Assembly (NCBI GenBank): GCA_020052235.1
Contig: JAGVPM010000043.1
Location: 1-36,674, forward strand
Length of the DNA stretch: 36,674 nt
Direction: 5' to 3'
Origin: Candidatus Goldiibacteriota bacterium
Lineage (GTDB): Bacteria; Oederibacteriota; JAAXVQ01
Shown here: positions 26,201 through 33,810 of the stretch, piece by piece
Position numbering within the stretch: position 1 is the first letter of the stretch
Layout of the letters: every line of letters begins with the position of its first letter
Translations under genes and position numbers: made by a program
Notes under the pieces: model-generated
The model's input: only the letters and a program-made list of their open reading frames with translations
The model's database searches: none
Told to the model about the DNA's origin: nothing

Positions 26201-28563
26201 AATTTTACCGGCCCGTTGAAGCGCAGCACCTGGTAAGAGTAAAGATCATCGCCTTCCACGCTGAATAAAACCGAGCGCCCGGATACCGGAGCCGTGATCA
26301 GCACCGGAGCTTTTTCCCCGGCGCGCACCGTGTCCTTATCCAGGATGATTTCCAGCCCGCCGTGGCGGTATCCCAGTTCCGTGGTGGCGTTGTTCGCGGC
26401 CCAAACCGTGGTTTCGGCAGTCACGGGTTCGCTGTTTTTGTCATCCTCACTCTCCCAGGCCACGCGGTAATATCCCTCGCGCCCGGCCGTGAAGGCAAGC
26501 TCGGCTTCCCCGGCGTCATTGGTTTTCACCATGCTCTTGAGCACATCTTCGTGTTCGTAGCCTTGAAACTTCATCTGCCATCCCAGCTCGGGTTTATCCC
26601 CGGCCCAGGGAACCGAGGGGCCGTGCGGGTGGGCGCGGCGCCAGGTATCTGCAGGCACGGGCTTCCCGGCCGGATTCAGCCAGATTTCCACCCAACGGTC
26701 GCGGGTGACACGAACCGTGCCTGACACGGAAACCGGATTTTGATTGGCATCCTGGGCTTTGATGTCAATGCTGATTTTATCCTGGGGGCGATAAAGGCAA
26801 TGCCCGGGCCGCAAAGACACCTCGTAACGATGCCGGGTCACCCGCACGCTGTCACTGGCTGTAATCTCGCGGCGGGAAGCATCCACCACCCGGGCTTCGA
26901 TCCGGTACTCCATATCCTGTTGGCCGCGCGGCGTGGTGAACGAGACCAGGGCGCGTCCCTGGGCGTCGGTCTTGAGCGTTTCGCGTTTTATAATTTGGCC
27001 CTGTCCCCAGTAATTGGTTTGCGGCCGCATGTCTTCATAGTACCAAGGATATGCATGGTCCATCACCCAATAGCGGTAATACGGACTCTGATAGATCACC
27101 ACTTCCACCGCAGCATTGGCCACGGGCCCGCCGAAATAGTAATCAGCCTGGATTGTAGCTTCCACCCGTTCTCCCAGCCGAAAGGCTTTTTTCCGTCCCT
27201 TTTCCTCGGGAGTTTGGATGGCCACCTTGAACTCAGGCAACTTGTATTCTTCCAAACGGAAAAGCAGCGCATTGCCCAAACCACGATTCTTCCCGGCTGT
27301 GTAAAAAGAAATTTGGTACTCACCCAAAGGCAGGGTTGCGGCCAGGATCAAATCCGCCCAAGCGCTCCCGAACTGATTAAGTTTAAGTTTACCCTCTTTG
27401 ATTTTTGCGCCGTGCGGGTCCGTGATTACATACTCCACGGCCTGGTCGCCCGGCGTGGTGTAGGCGCCGTTTTTGTAGGCCCGGGCCAGCATTTTCCATT
27501 GGACTTTATCCCCGGGCCGGTAGGCGGAGCGGTCCGTATACGCATAAATGCGCCAAGTTTCAGTGCTTTCAGAACCGCTGCCATACGCATACGTTAAGGC
27601 AAACGCCTGCAGCTTGTTGGCCCGGGCCGCGACGAAAACTTCGTCCGAACTTGTACCCGGCTCCAGCTCAAAAATGGCCAGACCGTCGGCATTGGTTTCC
27701 TTTTGAGCGGTTTTCCAAACATACCCATTGGAAATGTATTTACGCGACCACAGTTTGACGCGCGCTTGCGGAACAGGAGTTCCATCCTGAACATTGCAGA
27801 AAAAGGCGAGCACCCGGCGCCCTGAACTTTTTAAAACCAACGTGGCATCCGTCACCAAAATCAGATCGCGCCCTTTTGTGCCTTCCCCTTTGGCTTCAAT
27901 CACATAAGCCCCGGGTTCCAGTTTGCTGTCCAGGCGCAAGGTTTCGCTGCCGGGCAAATACTCGCCCTTTTCCACGGCCTTGGTCCAGGACTTGACTTTC
28001 TTTAAACCCAAAAGGTTCACGGATTGCAGCCATTCGGAACTCGACTGTTTTTTCGTGAACGCCACATCGGCGGTCAAATCAAGCGCGTAAATGGTGAGAT
28101 CAATATGTTTCTGATTGTGCCAGCTCAGATAGGCCTGGATTTCGGAATCGGGCAGAAAAATATTGGACACTTGCACGGATACCGAGGAAGCGGTAATGGC
28201 TTCGATCTGATTCTTGGCCTCGTCGTAATACCGGGTTTCGCCTTTCTTGAATTCCTTGAGAATCCTTTGGTACATTTTCAAGGCTTGGGCGAAATCCGGG
28301 CTCTGCTGCCACTGGCCGTTGGGCAAACGCGTACGCTTGCCCGCGCTTTCCAGCCACTGGGCGTAATTGTAAAGCGCATCATCGTACCATTCGCTCTTTT
28401 TTCCGATTTTCAGGGCTGCTTCGAATTCCTCCGGGATCCGCTCCATTTGATCCCACTGCCCGCCCTGGTGGTAAAAACCCATGGCCATCAGGTAATGCGC
28501 GTGGGAAACGTCTGAGGGAGTTTTCACAATTTTGAGGACATTGTCCAAAACATCCATGGGCAA
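23239..28563 (-). CDS. Bacterial alpha-2-macroglobulin, main body (thioester protease trap)
   Basis: As delimited by the first possible start (TTG at 28563; an ATG follows at 28557) this is 1774 residues. Macroglobulin-type Ig domains come first, including the MG2-like STETWRIYAYTDRSAYRPGD and later IEARVVD blocks. A low-complexity bait-like region rich in Ser, Pro, Ala and Met lies at about 910-990, then the A2M domain (FWQPDIRTGKDGQAKVKV, PDSLTAW). The thioester motif C1220-T-E-Q1223 sits in PYGCTEQTLSRF and is followed by an alpha/alpha toroid (QHSDGGWGWW). All elements needed to trap proteases covalently are present. There is no signal peptide or ribosome-binding site at this start. The frame continues upstream through a single TAG into a signal peptide, so the body is probably one piece of a 1965-codon gene. 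Confidence 0.85.
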   Translation of the reverse strand: MPMDVLDNVLKIVKTPSDVSHAHYLMAMGFYHQGGQWDQMERIPEEFEAALKIGKKSEWYDDALYNYAQWLESAGKRTRLPNGQWQQSPDFAQALKMYQRILKEFKKGETRYYDEAKNQIEAITASSVSVQVSNIFLPDSEIQAYLSWHNQKHIDLTIYALDLTADVAFTKKQSSSEWLQSVNLLGLKKVKSWTKAVEKGEYLPGSETLRLDSKLEPGAYVIEAKGEGTKGRDLILVTDATLVLKSSGRRVLAFFCNVQDGTPVPQARVKLWSRKYISNGYVWKTAQKETNADGLAIFELEPGTSSDEVFVAARANKLQAFALTYAYGSGSESTETWRIYAYTDRSAYRPGDKVQWKMLARAYKNGAYTTPGDQAVEYVITDPHGAKIKEGKLKLNQFGSAWADLILAATLPLGEYQISFYTAGKNRGLGNALLFRLEEYKLPEFKVAIQTPEEKGRKKAFRLGERVEATIQADYYFGGPVANAAVEVVIYQSPYYRYWVMDHAYPWYYEDMRPQTNYWGQGQIIKRETLKTDAQGRALVSFTTPRGQQDMEYRIEARVVDASRREITASDSVRVTRHRYEVSLRPGHCLYRPQDKISIDIKAQDANQNPVSVSGTVRVTRDRWVEIWLNPAGKPVPADTWRRAHPHGPSVPWAGDKPELGWQMKFQGYEHEDVLKSMVKTNDAGEAELAFTAGREGYYRVAWESEDDKNSEPVTAETTVWAANNATTELGYRHGGLEIILDKDTVRAGEKAPVLITAPVSGRSVLFSVEGDDLYSYQVLRFNGPVKLLELPIDAKYVPNIFLSATMVSDLQLYQDTKQVVVPPVDHFLNLEIKPDKEQYHAQEEGTFTLTARDQAGKPVVAEVSLALVDEAVSYIQADYAGDPRQFYFGTKRSQQVRTDSTLNQRSYAKLDKEPPAAPPAEIAESGERYESEDSFRDKESSMAMGAVASMPASAPAPSRRAMPSKSTTSEVSRMESKKMKDGSRAQAPGEPAPDQGGVVVVRQDFRATAFWQPDIRTGKDGQAKVKVKYPDSLTAWKAQARALTIGSQFGQAQAVTRTKMPLIVRLQCPRFFLTGDKVTVSAVVNNNTDKKLTVAVSLKAQGLEAGGAASQTLSVPANAEARADWTVAVKNPGEAKILVQAKAGAYGDAMEKPFPVYEHGLEKFVAKAGKVRGAESVITLDLPRERNPKSTSLTLQIAPSLAVALLDALPYLFDYPYGCTEQTLSRFLPAVMVAKTIQDLGVKPAVLAKKMFGGVEKTFADKTHPEGPKDFKKLDDMVKQGLDRLYDFQHSDGGWGWWKEGNSDPYMTAYVFWGLTLADEAEVKVKPEILERANSYLHNALVQAENQPDLAAWMLFAQSKYKRKAFCEHLAKAYNRVWDKRDKLNAYTRALFALASHQFGFKEKAQTLVRNLEDGVVRDEKPDTTVLHASGGSGETLMGTVHWGKESGYWHWSEGGIEATSFALQAFMAVDPKNALVEPAMNWLVKNRRGAQWSNTRDTALALLGLAEYLRVSRELDQDLNYEVLVNGHPVANQKISANQSLGAPSCFEVKHEYLKNGTNEIRIRNKNPKGTVYFSAQAKFFSLEEPITAAGNEMFTRRQYFKFVGRPTLLKGYVYDKVPLQDQESVVSGQRIETIVTVDVKNDYEYLMFEDLKPAGIEAVEVRSGTPLYAQEIKPGAQEAIYQGKGNKQPKLAARGRDMAGRTVWVYQELRDRKVALFIDKLPKGLWENRYTLRAETPGYYHALPVTGQAMYVPEIRCNGAEVRIKVEDEKP

Positions 28564-28722
28564 ATAGTTGCCGTAGTAACCGTAATATTCCGAATCCCCC
28601 TGCGCCGGACGTTCGCATCGCCAGACAATGGCGAGGTAGCGGGCGCGGGCCAGTTCAATGTCCCGGGCTCCGGCCCACCAATTCAGGGCCTGTTGGTAGT
28701 GCTGCCACCCCGATCCCCAGTC

Positions 28723-28725
28723 CTA
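28723..28725 (-). other. In-frame TAG separating the alpha-2-macroglobulin from its signal peptide and TPR region
   Basis: On the minus strand the codons read TCC TAG GAC. The frame is open on both sides: 136 codons upstream back to the ATG at 29133, and 53 codons downstream before the first possible start (TTG 28563). Translation of those 53 codons (DWGSGWQHYQQALNWW...) continues the TPR-like pattern, so the stop lies inside one domain. Possible explanations are a recent nonsense mutation, an assembly or read error, or programmed readthrough. TAG is an ordinary terminator in at least four neighbouring genes, so general reassignment is unlikely. Confidence 0.8.
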
Positions 28726-29133
28726 GGAAGAACGGCGGTTCCAATAATAGTCTCCTAAAGATTCCTGCACTTCGGCCCAAAACTGGTCATGGTCCTCCTC
28801 GTCAGGTTGCTCCGCCAGCAAGGCCTCCAGTGCTTCATGAGCTTTTTCCAATTTGTCCGAGTCCGGATTGTCTCCGCCCTGGCTGCGCCAGAGCGTGTCG
28901 GCCAGCCGGAAGCGGACCCACTGCTTGTCCGGCTCATCCAACTTTAAGGCTTCGGCTTTCAGGTAAAGAGCACGCGCACGCGAATACGATTTGTCCCAAT
29001 ATTCTTTTTCAGCCTGGGATTTAAGTTGGAAATATTCCGGATCTTGGGCAGAGGCGCGCTGTAAGGGTGTCATAATCAGAGCTCCTAGGAAAAAAATGGT
29101 CAGAACCGTGGACAAAGCGGAAAAACGGATCAT
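28723..29133 (-). CDS. N-terminal piece of the alpha-2-macroglobulin: signal peptide plus TPR-like helices
   Basis: This 136-residue open frame begins with ATG at 29133 behind AAGGA and a good promoter. Residues 1-29 form a signal peptide ending ASA. The rest is helical with TPR-like phrasing: AEKEYWDKSYSRARALYLKAEAL, then WVRFRLADTLWRSQGG, and AWAEV-type repeats ending YYWNRRSS before TAG. It is in the same frame as the macroglobulin body (29133 minus 28563 is 570 bases, a multiple of three), and helical repeats resume directly after the stop. Large bacterial macroglobulins with N-terminal TPR-like helices are known to me from other phyla. I therefore read this as the 5' part of a split gene rather than an independent gene. 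Confidence 0.75.
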   Translation of the reverse strand: MIRFSALSTVLTIFFLGALIMTPLQRASAQDPEYFQLKSQAEKEYWDKSYSRARALYLKAEALKLDEPDKQWVRFRLADTLWRSQGGDNPDSDKLEKAHEALEALLAEQPDEEDHDQFWAEVQESLGDYYWNRRSS

Positions 29134-29181
29134 GGGAAATCCTTTCCTGGCAGCGGGTATGAAAGGACTTAAAACAGAGCA

Positions 29182-29210
29182 ATTATCCCGGAAGTTATTA
29201 AAAAAATCAA
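29182..29210 (-). promoter_or_regulatory. Sigma70-like promoter of the alpha-2-macroglobulin gene
   Basis: On the minus strand TTGATT (29210-29205) is separated by exactly 17 bases from GATAAT (29187-29182). Each box differs from consensus at a single position (TTGACA, TATAAT). The transcript would start near 29175, about 40 bases before the ATG at 29133. It sits in the intergenic gap shared with the divergent plus-strand gene. Confidence 0.6.
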
Positions 29211-29334
29211 GGGATGCTTGAATTGTTTTTACGGGCGGGAATATTTCACAGGCAAACGCAGCTCAATTGCGGCGGGTATTGGACGATACTAAGGCAGCCA
29301 AGTTGTGACGGCAGTTTGCCGGGAGGCGATCGGT

Positions 29335-29880
29335 ATGATTAAAGCCAAAGGCTTGTTTTGGTTAAACATTCAAAAATTGTATAAAAAAAGCGGTCAGCAG
29401 GGAGTGTTGGAAAAAGCGCTTGCCGGTTTGAGCCCGGAAGACCAAGCCGTGTTTTCCCGTCCCATACTGCCCGTGTCTTGGATTGATTATGGCGCAGTCA
29501 TACGCCTGTTGATGGCCTTAACCGGGAATGATTTCAATGCATTACGCCAGGGGTCCCGGGATGCCGCCATGGATAATTTCAAAGGTATCTTTAAATTTTT
29601 TATTTCTCTGACTTCCCCCGGCTTTTTCATTAAACAGACCCCGCTGATTTGGGCGCGCTATTTTGACAGCGGTGACGTGACTATGGTATGGGATAATCCG
29701 CACTGCGTGCACATGATAGTGACCAATGTCGAGGGCATGCCCAAATACCATGAGCACAACATCGCGCCCTTTGCCGAAGAAGGCATGCGTCTGTGCGGAG
29801 CCAAGAACATCCGGTCCACCCACCCCAAATGCCTGGCATTCGGCGACGCTTGCTGTGATTTTAGATTTGAATGGGAATGA
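29335..29880 (+). CDS. Small sensor-like protein of TIGR02265/V4R-like type, cysteine-rich C-terminus
   Basis: This is the only convincing plus-strand gene. I chose the ATG at 29335 (181 residues) because GGGAGG (29321-29326) sits 8 bases upstream; a GTG at 29305 has no such site. The middle (DNFKGIFKFFISLTSPGFFIKQTPLIWARYFDSGDV, described here by its core FFISLTSPGFF at 88-98 and IWARYFDSG at 105-113) matches my recollection of a TIGR02265/V4R-like domain used in bacterial sensory proteins. Four cysteines cluster near the end (C154, C166, C173, C174) beside histidines at 140-141 and 163, which may bind metal (inference). It is divergent from the macroglobulin gene and convergent with the ATP-pyrophosphatase gene, 31 bases away. 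The family assignment is tentative. Confidence 0.65.
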   Translation: MIKAKGLFWLNIQKLYKKSGQQGVLEKALAGLSPEDQAVFSRPILPVSWIDYGAVIRLLMALTGNDFNALRQGSRDAAMDNFKGIFKFFISLTSPGFFIKQTPLIWARYFDSGDVTMVWDNPHCVHMIVTNVEGMPKYHEHNIAPFAEEGMRLCGAKNIRSTHPKCLAFGDACCDFRFEWE

Positions 29881-29911
29881 TGGGTTTAATAAAACGTATG
29901 ACCGGTGCGAT

Positions 29912-31216
29912 TTATTTTAATGTCGCCAGGAGGCTGCGCGCCTTTTCACGGTCCAGCTTGGTCTCGGGCTGAAAATCAGCGGGTCCTGGAAGCTCAATGC
30001 ATTTTTGCAATATCATTTTCGCTTCTTCTTTTTGGCCCATGGCAACCAGCGTTTCCGCCAAACCGAGATGGTGAAGCACGACATCCGGCTTGTCGGCCAC
30101 GGCCGCGCGGGCGTATTCCAAAGATTTTTTCATATCCCCCCGCGAAAGCGGCCATCCCGGCGCTTTGCGGTAAAGCACTCCCAGCACATGCTGCGCGTTT
30201 CCATCCTTGGGATTAATCGCCAAGGCTTTTTCCATGGAGCGGGCAATGCCGTCCACCGCGAACAGGCTGTTCAGGATGCCGCGCTCCTCGGCCGCTTGAA
30301 TGATCCAAACCTCATTTTTCGCCCCTTTTAAATAGGCGATCAATATCTGTTTCGCCTGTTCCAGTTCTCCGGGCCTCAAGGTTCCGTGCACCAAAACCGT
30401 CGGCCCCGGGATTCCGTCCGGAGAAAGTAAACTGTCCTTTTCACCAGCCAATTGTTGCAAACTATGATTTTCGTTTTCATTCCGTCCCACGATCACTTTG
30501 GCGCCGCCGGGCAGCCGGAAATGTCGGCCATATTTCAACAGCCGGGCGTCCGGCAATTTGAAATCCGGCTGATGCTCCAGAAGTTCGCGGAATTTCAGGC
30601 TGAACTCTTTATCGGTCAGCAGGCATCCGCCTGCCGGGCAGGGATAATCATGGATATTAAACTGTTCGGCCAATTGAATTTGAGGCGCGCGGCCCCGGCC
30701 TTGGAAGGCAAGCAGACGGCTGCGGTCCACCCAGCCTTGAACCTCCGGAATGGATGGTTTGAAATGCTGCGCGGACAGGGGGCGGACAATGAATCCTTCC
30801 AAACCCGACTCGCGTTCGATAATATGCATGGCATCACGGCGCTGGGACATGGGCCGCTCGCCGAGCACCTCCCCCGTGGCCACAAAAGACGCGCCGATCT
30901 CCGCCATATATTCCTTGGCGCGCGCGAACAGATGAACCCGGCAGTCCAGGCAGGCATTCATGCCGCTTCCCCGGCCAAAACGCGGATGTTTCATGATCTC
31001 AAGATAGGCTTCACCGCACGCCTTGATTTTGACCGGGATGCCCAATTGATTGGCGGCCTGCTGCGCGGCGGAGCAGCCGAAATTTTTAGGTGTGCAATTG
31101 CAGAAAGGCGAAGTGAAATTCAACGCCTCCACGGCAATTCCCTGTTCCAACAGCAAACGCCCGGCAAGAATACTGTCCAAACCGCCGGAGAGCAGTAAAA
31201 CGGCTTTTATTTCCAC
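29912..31216 (-). CDS. Thiouridine-synthase-like ATP pyrophosphatase fused to a TatT-like TPR domain
   Basis: This 434-residue protein starts at GTG (31216) behind AAAGAGAG. Residues 1-295 form a PP-loop ATP pyrophosphatase of the ThiI/MnmA-like group: SGGLDS (10-15) binds ATP. Three cysteine groups follow, C39/C41/C48, NACLDC (C89, C92) and PCPAGGC (C193, C198), which could carry sulfur or bind a metal cluster. Relatives activate uridine in tRNA for thiolation. From about 300 the protein switches to a TPR domain with LGVLYRKAPGWPLSRGD (345-361), resembling TatT, a TRAP-transporter-associated TPR protein. Relatives I recall end soon after the pyrophosphatase part, so this is a fusion. It lies downstream of sulfur-assimilation genes, which could supply cysteine sulfur. 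Confidence 0.8.
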   Translation of the reverse strand: MEIKAVLLLSGGLDSILAGRLLLEQGIAVEALNFTSPFCNCTPKNFGCSAAQQAANQLGIPVKIKACGEAYLEIMKHPRFGRGSGMNACLDCRVHLFARAKEYMAEIGASFVATGEVLGERPMSQRRDAMHIIERESGLEGFIVRPLSAQHFKPSIPEVQGWVDRSRLLAFQGRGRAPQIQLAEQFNIHDYPCPAGGCLLTDKEFSLKFRELLEHQPDFKLPDARLLKYGRHFRLPGGAKVIVGRNENENHSLQQLAGEKDSLLSPDGIPGPTVLVHGTLRPGELEQAKQILIAYLKGAKNEVWIIQAAEERGILNSLFAVDGIARSMEKALAINPKDGNAQHVLGVLYRKAPGWPLSRGDMKKSLEYARAAVADKPDVVLHHLGLAETLVAMGQKEEAKMILQKCIELPGPADFQPETKLDREKARSLLATLK

Positions 31217-31254
31217 AACTCTCTTTACCTTTACTTTCGGTTATTTAGCTCACC

Positions 31255-31394
31255 CTAGCACTACAGCTGCATTTCAAAACATCATGTCATTTCGAGGAGC
31301 TTTAGCGACGAGAAATCTTAAAGCAAAACATGAATTAGATTTCTCGCTTTGCTCGAAATGACAAATATTAATTAAAACGCAGCTGTAGTGCTAG
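31255..31394 (+). repeat. TA-flanked MITE-like element with perfect 16-bp terminal inverted repeats
   Basis: CTAGCACTACAGCTGC (31255-31270) is repeated perfectly inverted at 31379-31394. Inside is a second palindrome: TGTCATTTCGAG (31285-31296) pairs with CTCGAAATGACA (31352-31363), and AGAAATCT (31311-31318) with AGATTTCT (31337-31344). The ends can be read as a TA duplication plus GCACTACAGCTGC, as for IS630/Tc1-type elements. It contains no gene and lies between the sulfhydrylase and the ATP-pyrophosphatase genes. Confidence 0.7.
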
Positions 31395-31402
31395 TGTCAA
31401 AT

Positions 31403-32701
31403 TCATTTCTGTGAAACTGCCAGTCCTTCATCCAAGGCTTCGATGATGTCGTCAATGTGCTCCAACCCGATGGAAAGGCGCACCAAGTCCTGCGTCAATC
31501 CGCCTTCGCGCTGCTGTTGTTCGCTCAATTGCGAATGGGAGGTGGATGCCGGATGCAGAATCAAACTCTTGGCATCCCCCACATTGGCCAGGTGAGAAAA
31601 CAGTTGGATGTTATCAATAAGCTTCACGGCATTTTCATATCCGCCCTTGATGCCGAACACCACCATGCCGCCGAAACCGTTTTTAAGATATTTTTTAGCC
31701 ACGGCATGCGACGGATCATCCTCCAAACCGGGATACCGCACCCAGGCGACCCGCTTGTCTTTTTTCAAAAATTCCGCTACTTTATGAGCATTTTCCGAAT
31801 GCCTTACAATCCGCAAAGGCAGCGTTTCCGCGCCCTGGATAAAAATCCAGGCATTGTCCGGAGAAATGGCCGCGCCCAAGTTGCGCAACGGAACGGTCCG
31901 GAAACGCAGGGCATACGCAATGGGAGCCAAGGCGGCGGGCAGATCGTGCGCCCACTTCAATCCATGGTAGTTCGGATCCGGTTCATTGAAGAGCGGGAAT
32001 TTTTCGTTTTTCCAGTTAAACTTCCCGGAATCGGTCACGATGCCGCCAATGGCCGATCCATGCCCCCCGATCCATTTGGTCAGCGAGTTGATGACAATGT
32101 CCGCGCCGTGCTCGATGGTCCTCAACAGATACGGCGTGGTAAACGTGCCATCCACGACCAAGGGCAGCTGATGGGCATGGGCGATTTTCGCCACTTCAGC
32201 CACATCCGTAAAATCCAAAGCCGGGTTGCCTATGGTCTCAATGAAAATCAATTTGGTTTTGGGCGTGATAGCTTTTTCAAAATTTTTCGGATCTTTGGGA
32301 TCGACAAATTTCGTGGTAATCCCGAATTGCGGCAAAATGGCGTCGAACATGGTGTAGGTGCCGCCGTAAAGATTATTGGCTGCCACAATTTCGTCTCCCT
32401 GCCGGGCAATGTTGATAATGGCATAGTGAATGGCGCTGGTTCCCGAAGCCACGGCCACGGAAGCCGCGCCGCCTTCCAAAGCCGCGATCCGTTGTTCCAA
32501 AACATCCGTCGTGGGGTTCATCAAGCGGGTGTAAATATTGCCCAGCTCTTTGAGCCCAAACAGATTGGCCGCGTGCTGCGTGTTTTTGAAAACAAACGAA
32601 CTGGTGCGCTCAACCGCCACACCCCGCGACAAGGTCACGGGATTCGGCACGTGTCCGGCGTGCAAACTTAGCGTTTCAAACCGATATTTTTTTTCCGACA
32701 T
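31403..32701 (-). CDS. metY: O-acetylhomoserine sulfhydrylase (PLP enzyme)
   Basis: This 432-residue protein belongs to the Cys/Met-metabolism PLP family and is of typical length for O-acetyl-L-homoserine sulfhydrylase, which makes homocysteine from O-acetylhomoserine and sulfide. Visible signatures are IYTRLMNPT (Y57 and R59, phosphate and substrate contacts), the SGTSA loop (86-90), D184 in VVDGTF (binds the PLP ring nitrogen) and the Schiff-base lysine K209 in NSLTKWIGGHG. The long insert near 215-240 (GIVTDSGKFNW) favours MetY over cystathionine gamma-synthase. AAGGAG precedes its ATG. It lies downstream of cysK and probably shares its regulation by the Rrf2 protein, although a hairpin repeat (32741-32793) separates the two genes. 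Confidence 0.9.
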   Translation of the reverse strand: MSEKKYRFETLSLHAGHVPNPVTLSRGVAVERTSSFVFKNTQHAANLFGLKELGNIYTRLMNPTTDVLEQRIAALEGGAASVAVASGTSAIHYAIINIARQGDEIVAANNLYGGTYTMFDAILPQFGITTKFVDPKDPKNFEKAITPKTKLIFIETIGNPALDFTDVAEVAKIAHAHQLPLVVDGTFTTPYLLRTIEHGADIVINSLTKWIGGHGSAIGGIVTDSGKFNWKNEKFPLFNEPDPNYHGLKWAHDLPAALAPIAYALRFRTVPLRNLGAAISPDNAWIFIQGAETLPLRIVRHSENAHKVAEFLKKDKRVAWVRYPGLEDDPSHAVAKKYLKNGFGGMVVFGIKGGYENAVKLIDNIQLFSHLANVGDAKSLILHPASTSHSQLSEQQQREGGLTQDLVRLSIGLEHIDDIIEALDEGLAVSQK

Positions 32702-32740
32702 GATAAATCTCCTTTATGCGAATTGAATTTTTATTTATTA

Positions 32741-32793
32741 TGTAGGGGCGATCCTTGTGATCGCCCTGGGCGAACATAAAGTTCGCCCCTACA
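32741..32793 (+). repeat. Double-hairpin intergenic repeat between cysK and metY
   Basis: The outer arms TGTAGGGGCGA (32741-32751) and TCGCCCCTACA (32783-32793) are perfect inverted repeats. Two smaller hairpins sit inside: GGGCGATC with GATCGCCC, and GGGCGAAC with GTTCGCCC. It could fold as two side-by-side hairpins or one long cruciform. Similar repeats are known to me from many environmental genomes. It may modulate transcript stability between the two genes. Confidence 0.7.
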
Positions 32794-32821
32794 GAAAATC
32801 CATTAAATCCCAAACAATTGT

Positions 32822-33790
32822 TCAGGCCGTAATTCCTTCAAACAAAAAGCTGGAGAGATAACGTTCCCCCGCGTCCGGCAGTATAACCACGATCAGCTTG
32901 TCTTTATTCTCCGGCCGCGCTGCCTGCTGGATCGCGGCAAAGGCTGCGGCGCCGCTGGAAATGCCGACCGTGATTCCTTCCTCTTTGTGCAGCCTGCGGG
33001 CGGTTTCAATGGCTTCGTCATTGGACACAGTGGCGATTTCATCCACCACGCTGAGATCCAGCACATCCGGCTTGAATCCTGCGCCAATGCCCTGGATCTT
33101 ATGCGGGCCGGGCTTAGGCGTTTCCCCATTGCGGATGGCCGTCAACACCGCCGAGTGAATTGGTTCCACGGCCACGGAATGAATGGCCTTGCCCTTGGCC
33201 TGCTTGATGTAGCGGCTGACACCCGTAATGGTTCCTCCGGTGCCGACGCCCGATACCAGAATATCAATTTTCCCGTCCGTGTCATTCCAAATTTCCGGGC
33301 CCGTGGTTTGAAAATGAATTTCCGGATTCGCCGGATTTGTAAACTGCTGCGGCAGGAAATATTTTGACGGATTACTCGCCGCGATTTCTTCGGCTTTCGC
33401 AATGGCCCCCGGCATGCCTTTGGTTCCATCGGTCAGAACCAATTCCGCGCCAAAGGCCTTGAGCATTCGCCTGCGCTCAATGGACATGGTCTCGGGCATG
33501 GTTAAGATCAGCGGATATTGCCGGGCCGCGCAGACAAACGCCAAGGCAATTCCCGTATTCCCGCTGGTTGGCTCTACGATCGTAATGTCTTTGGAGCCGG
33601 GCTTAAGAATGCCGCGTTTCTCCGCATCCCAAATCAAGGCCGCACCCAAACGGCACTTAACCGAATATCCGGGATTCCGCCCTTCAATTTTAGCCGCAAT
33701 CCTTCCCGGCAAACCGGCCGCCAGCCGGTTTATCCGGATCAAAGGAGTGTTGCCAATGCTTAAACTATTGTCTTCAAAAATTTTCCCCAT
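32822..33790 (-). CDS. cysK: Cysteine synthase A (O-acetylserine sulfhydrylase)
   Basis: This 322-residue protein is of normal length for CysK and makes cysteine from O-acetylserine and sulfide using PLP. The Schiff-base lysine is K45 in [11 protein letters not shown]. The substrate loop is TSGNTG (75-80), and the phosphate-binding GTGGTITG is present near 176-183. The C-terminal SSGAA motif that contacts the pyridine nitrogen is also intact. The start ATG is preceded by GGAG. It lies 58 bases after the Rrf2 regulator gene, and that gap contains the palindrome AATGTC-N13-GACATT, probably an operator. Typical regulation would be by cysteine or O-acetylserine status through the Rrf2 protein (inference). 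Confidence 0.93.
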   Translation of the reverse strand: MGKIFEDNSLSIGNTPLIRINRLAAGLPGRIAAKIEGRNPGYSVKCRLGAALIWDAEKRGILKPGSKDITIVEPTSGNTGIALAFVCAARQYPLILTMPETMSIERRRMLKAFGAELVLTDGTKGMPGAIAKAEEIAASNPSKYFLPQQFTNPANPEIHFQTTGPEIWNDTDGKIDILVSGVGTGGTITGVSRYIKQAKGKAIHSVAVEPIHSAVLTAIRNGETPKPGPHKIQGIGAGFKPDVLDLSVVDEIATVSNDEAIETARRLHKEEGITVGISSGAAAFAAIQQAARPENKDKLIVVILPDAGERYLSSFLFEGITA

Positions 33791-33810
33791 GGTTTTTTCT
33801 CCTTTATTAC

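Noticed and set aside
28723-28725. Genome-wide TAG reassignment as explanation for the interrupted macroglobulin
   Set aside because: At least four neighbouring genes (stops at 2878, 6359, 8234, 9979) end naturally at TAG, at sensible protein ends.
31457-32671. 404-codon plus-strand open frame opposite the sulfhydrylase gene
   Set aside because: The minus strand encodes an unambiguous PLP enzyme with all catalytic residues; the antisense frame shows no family features.
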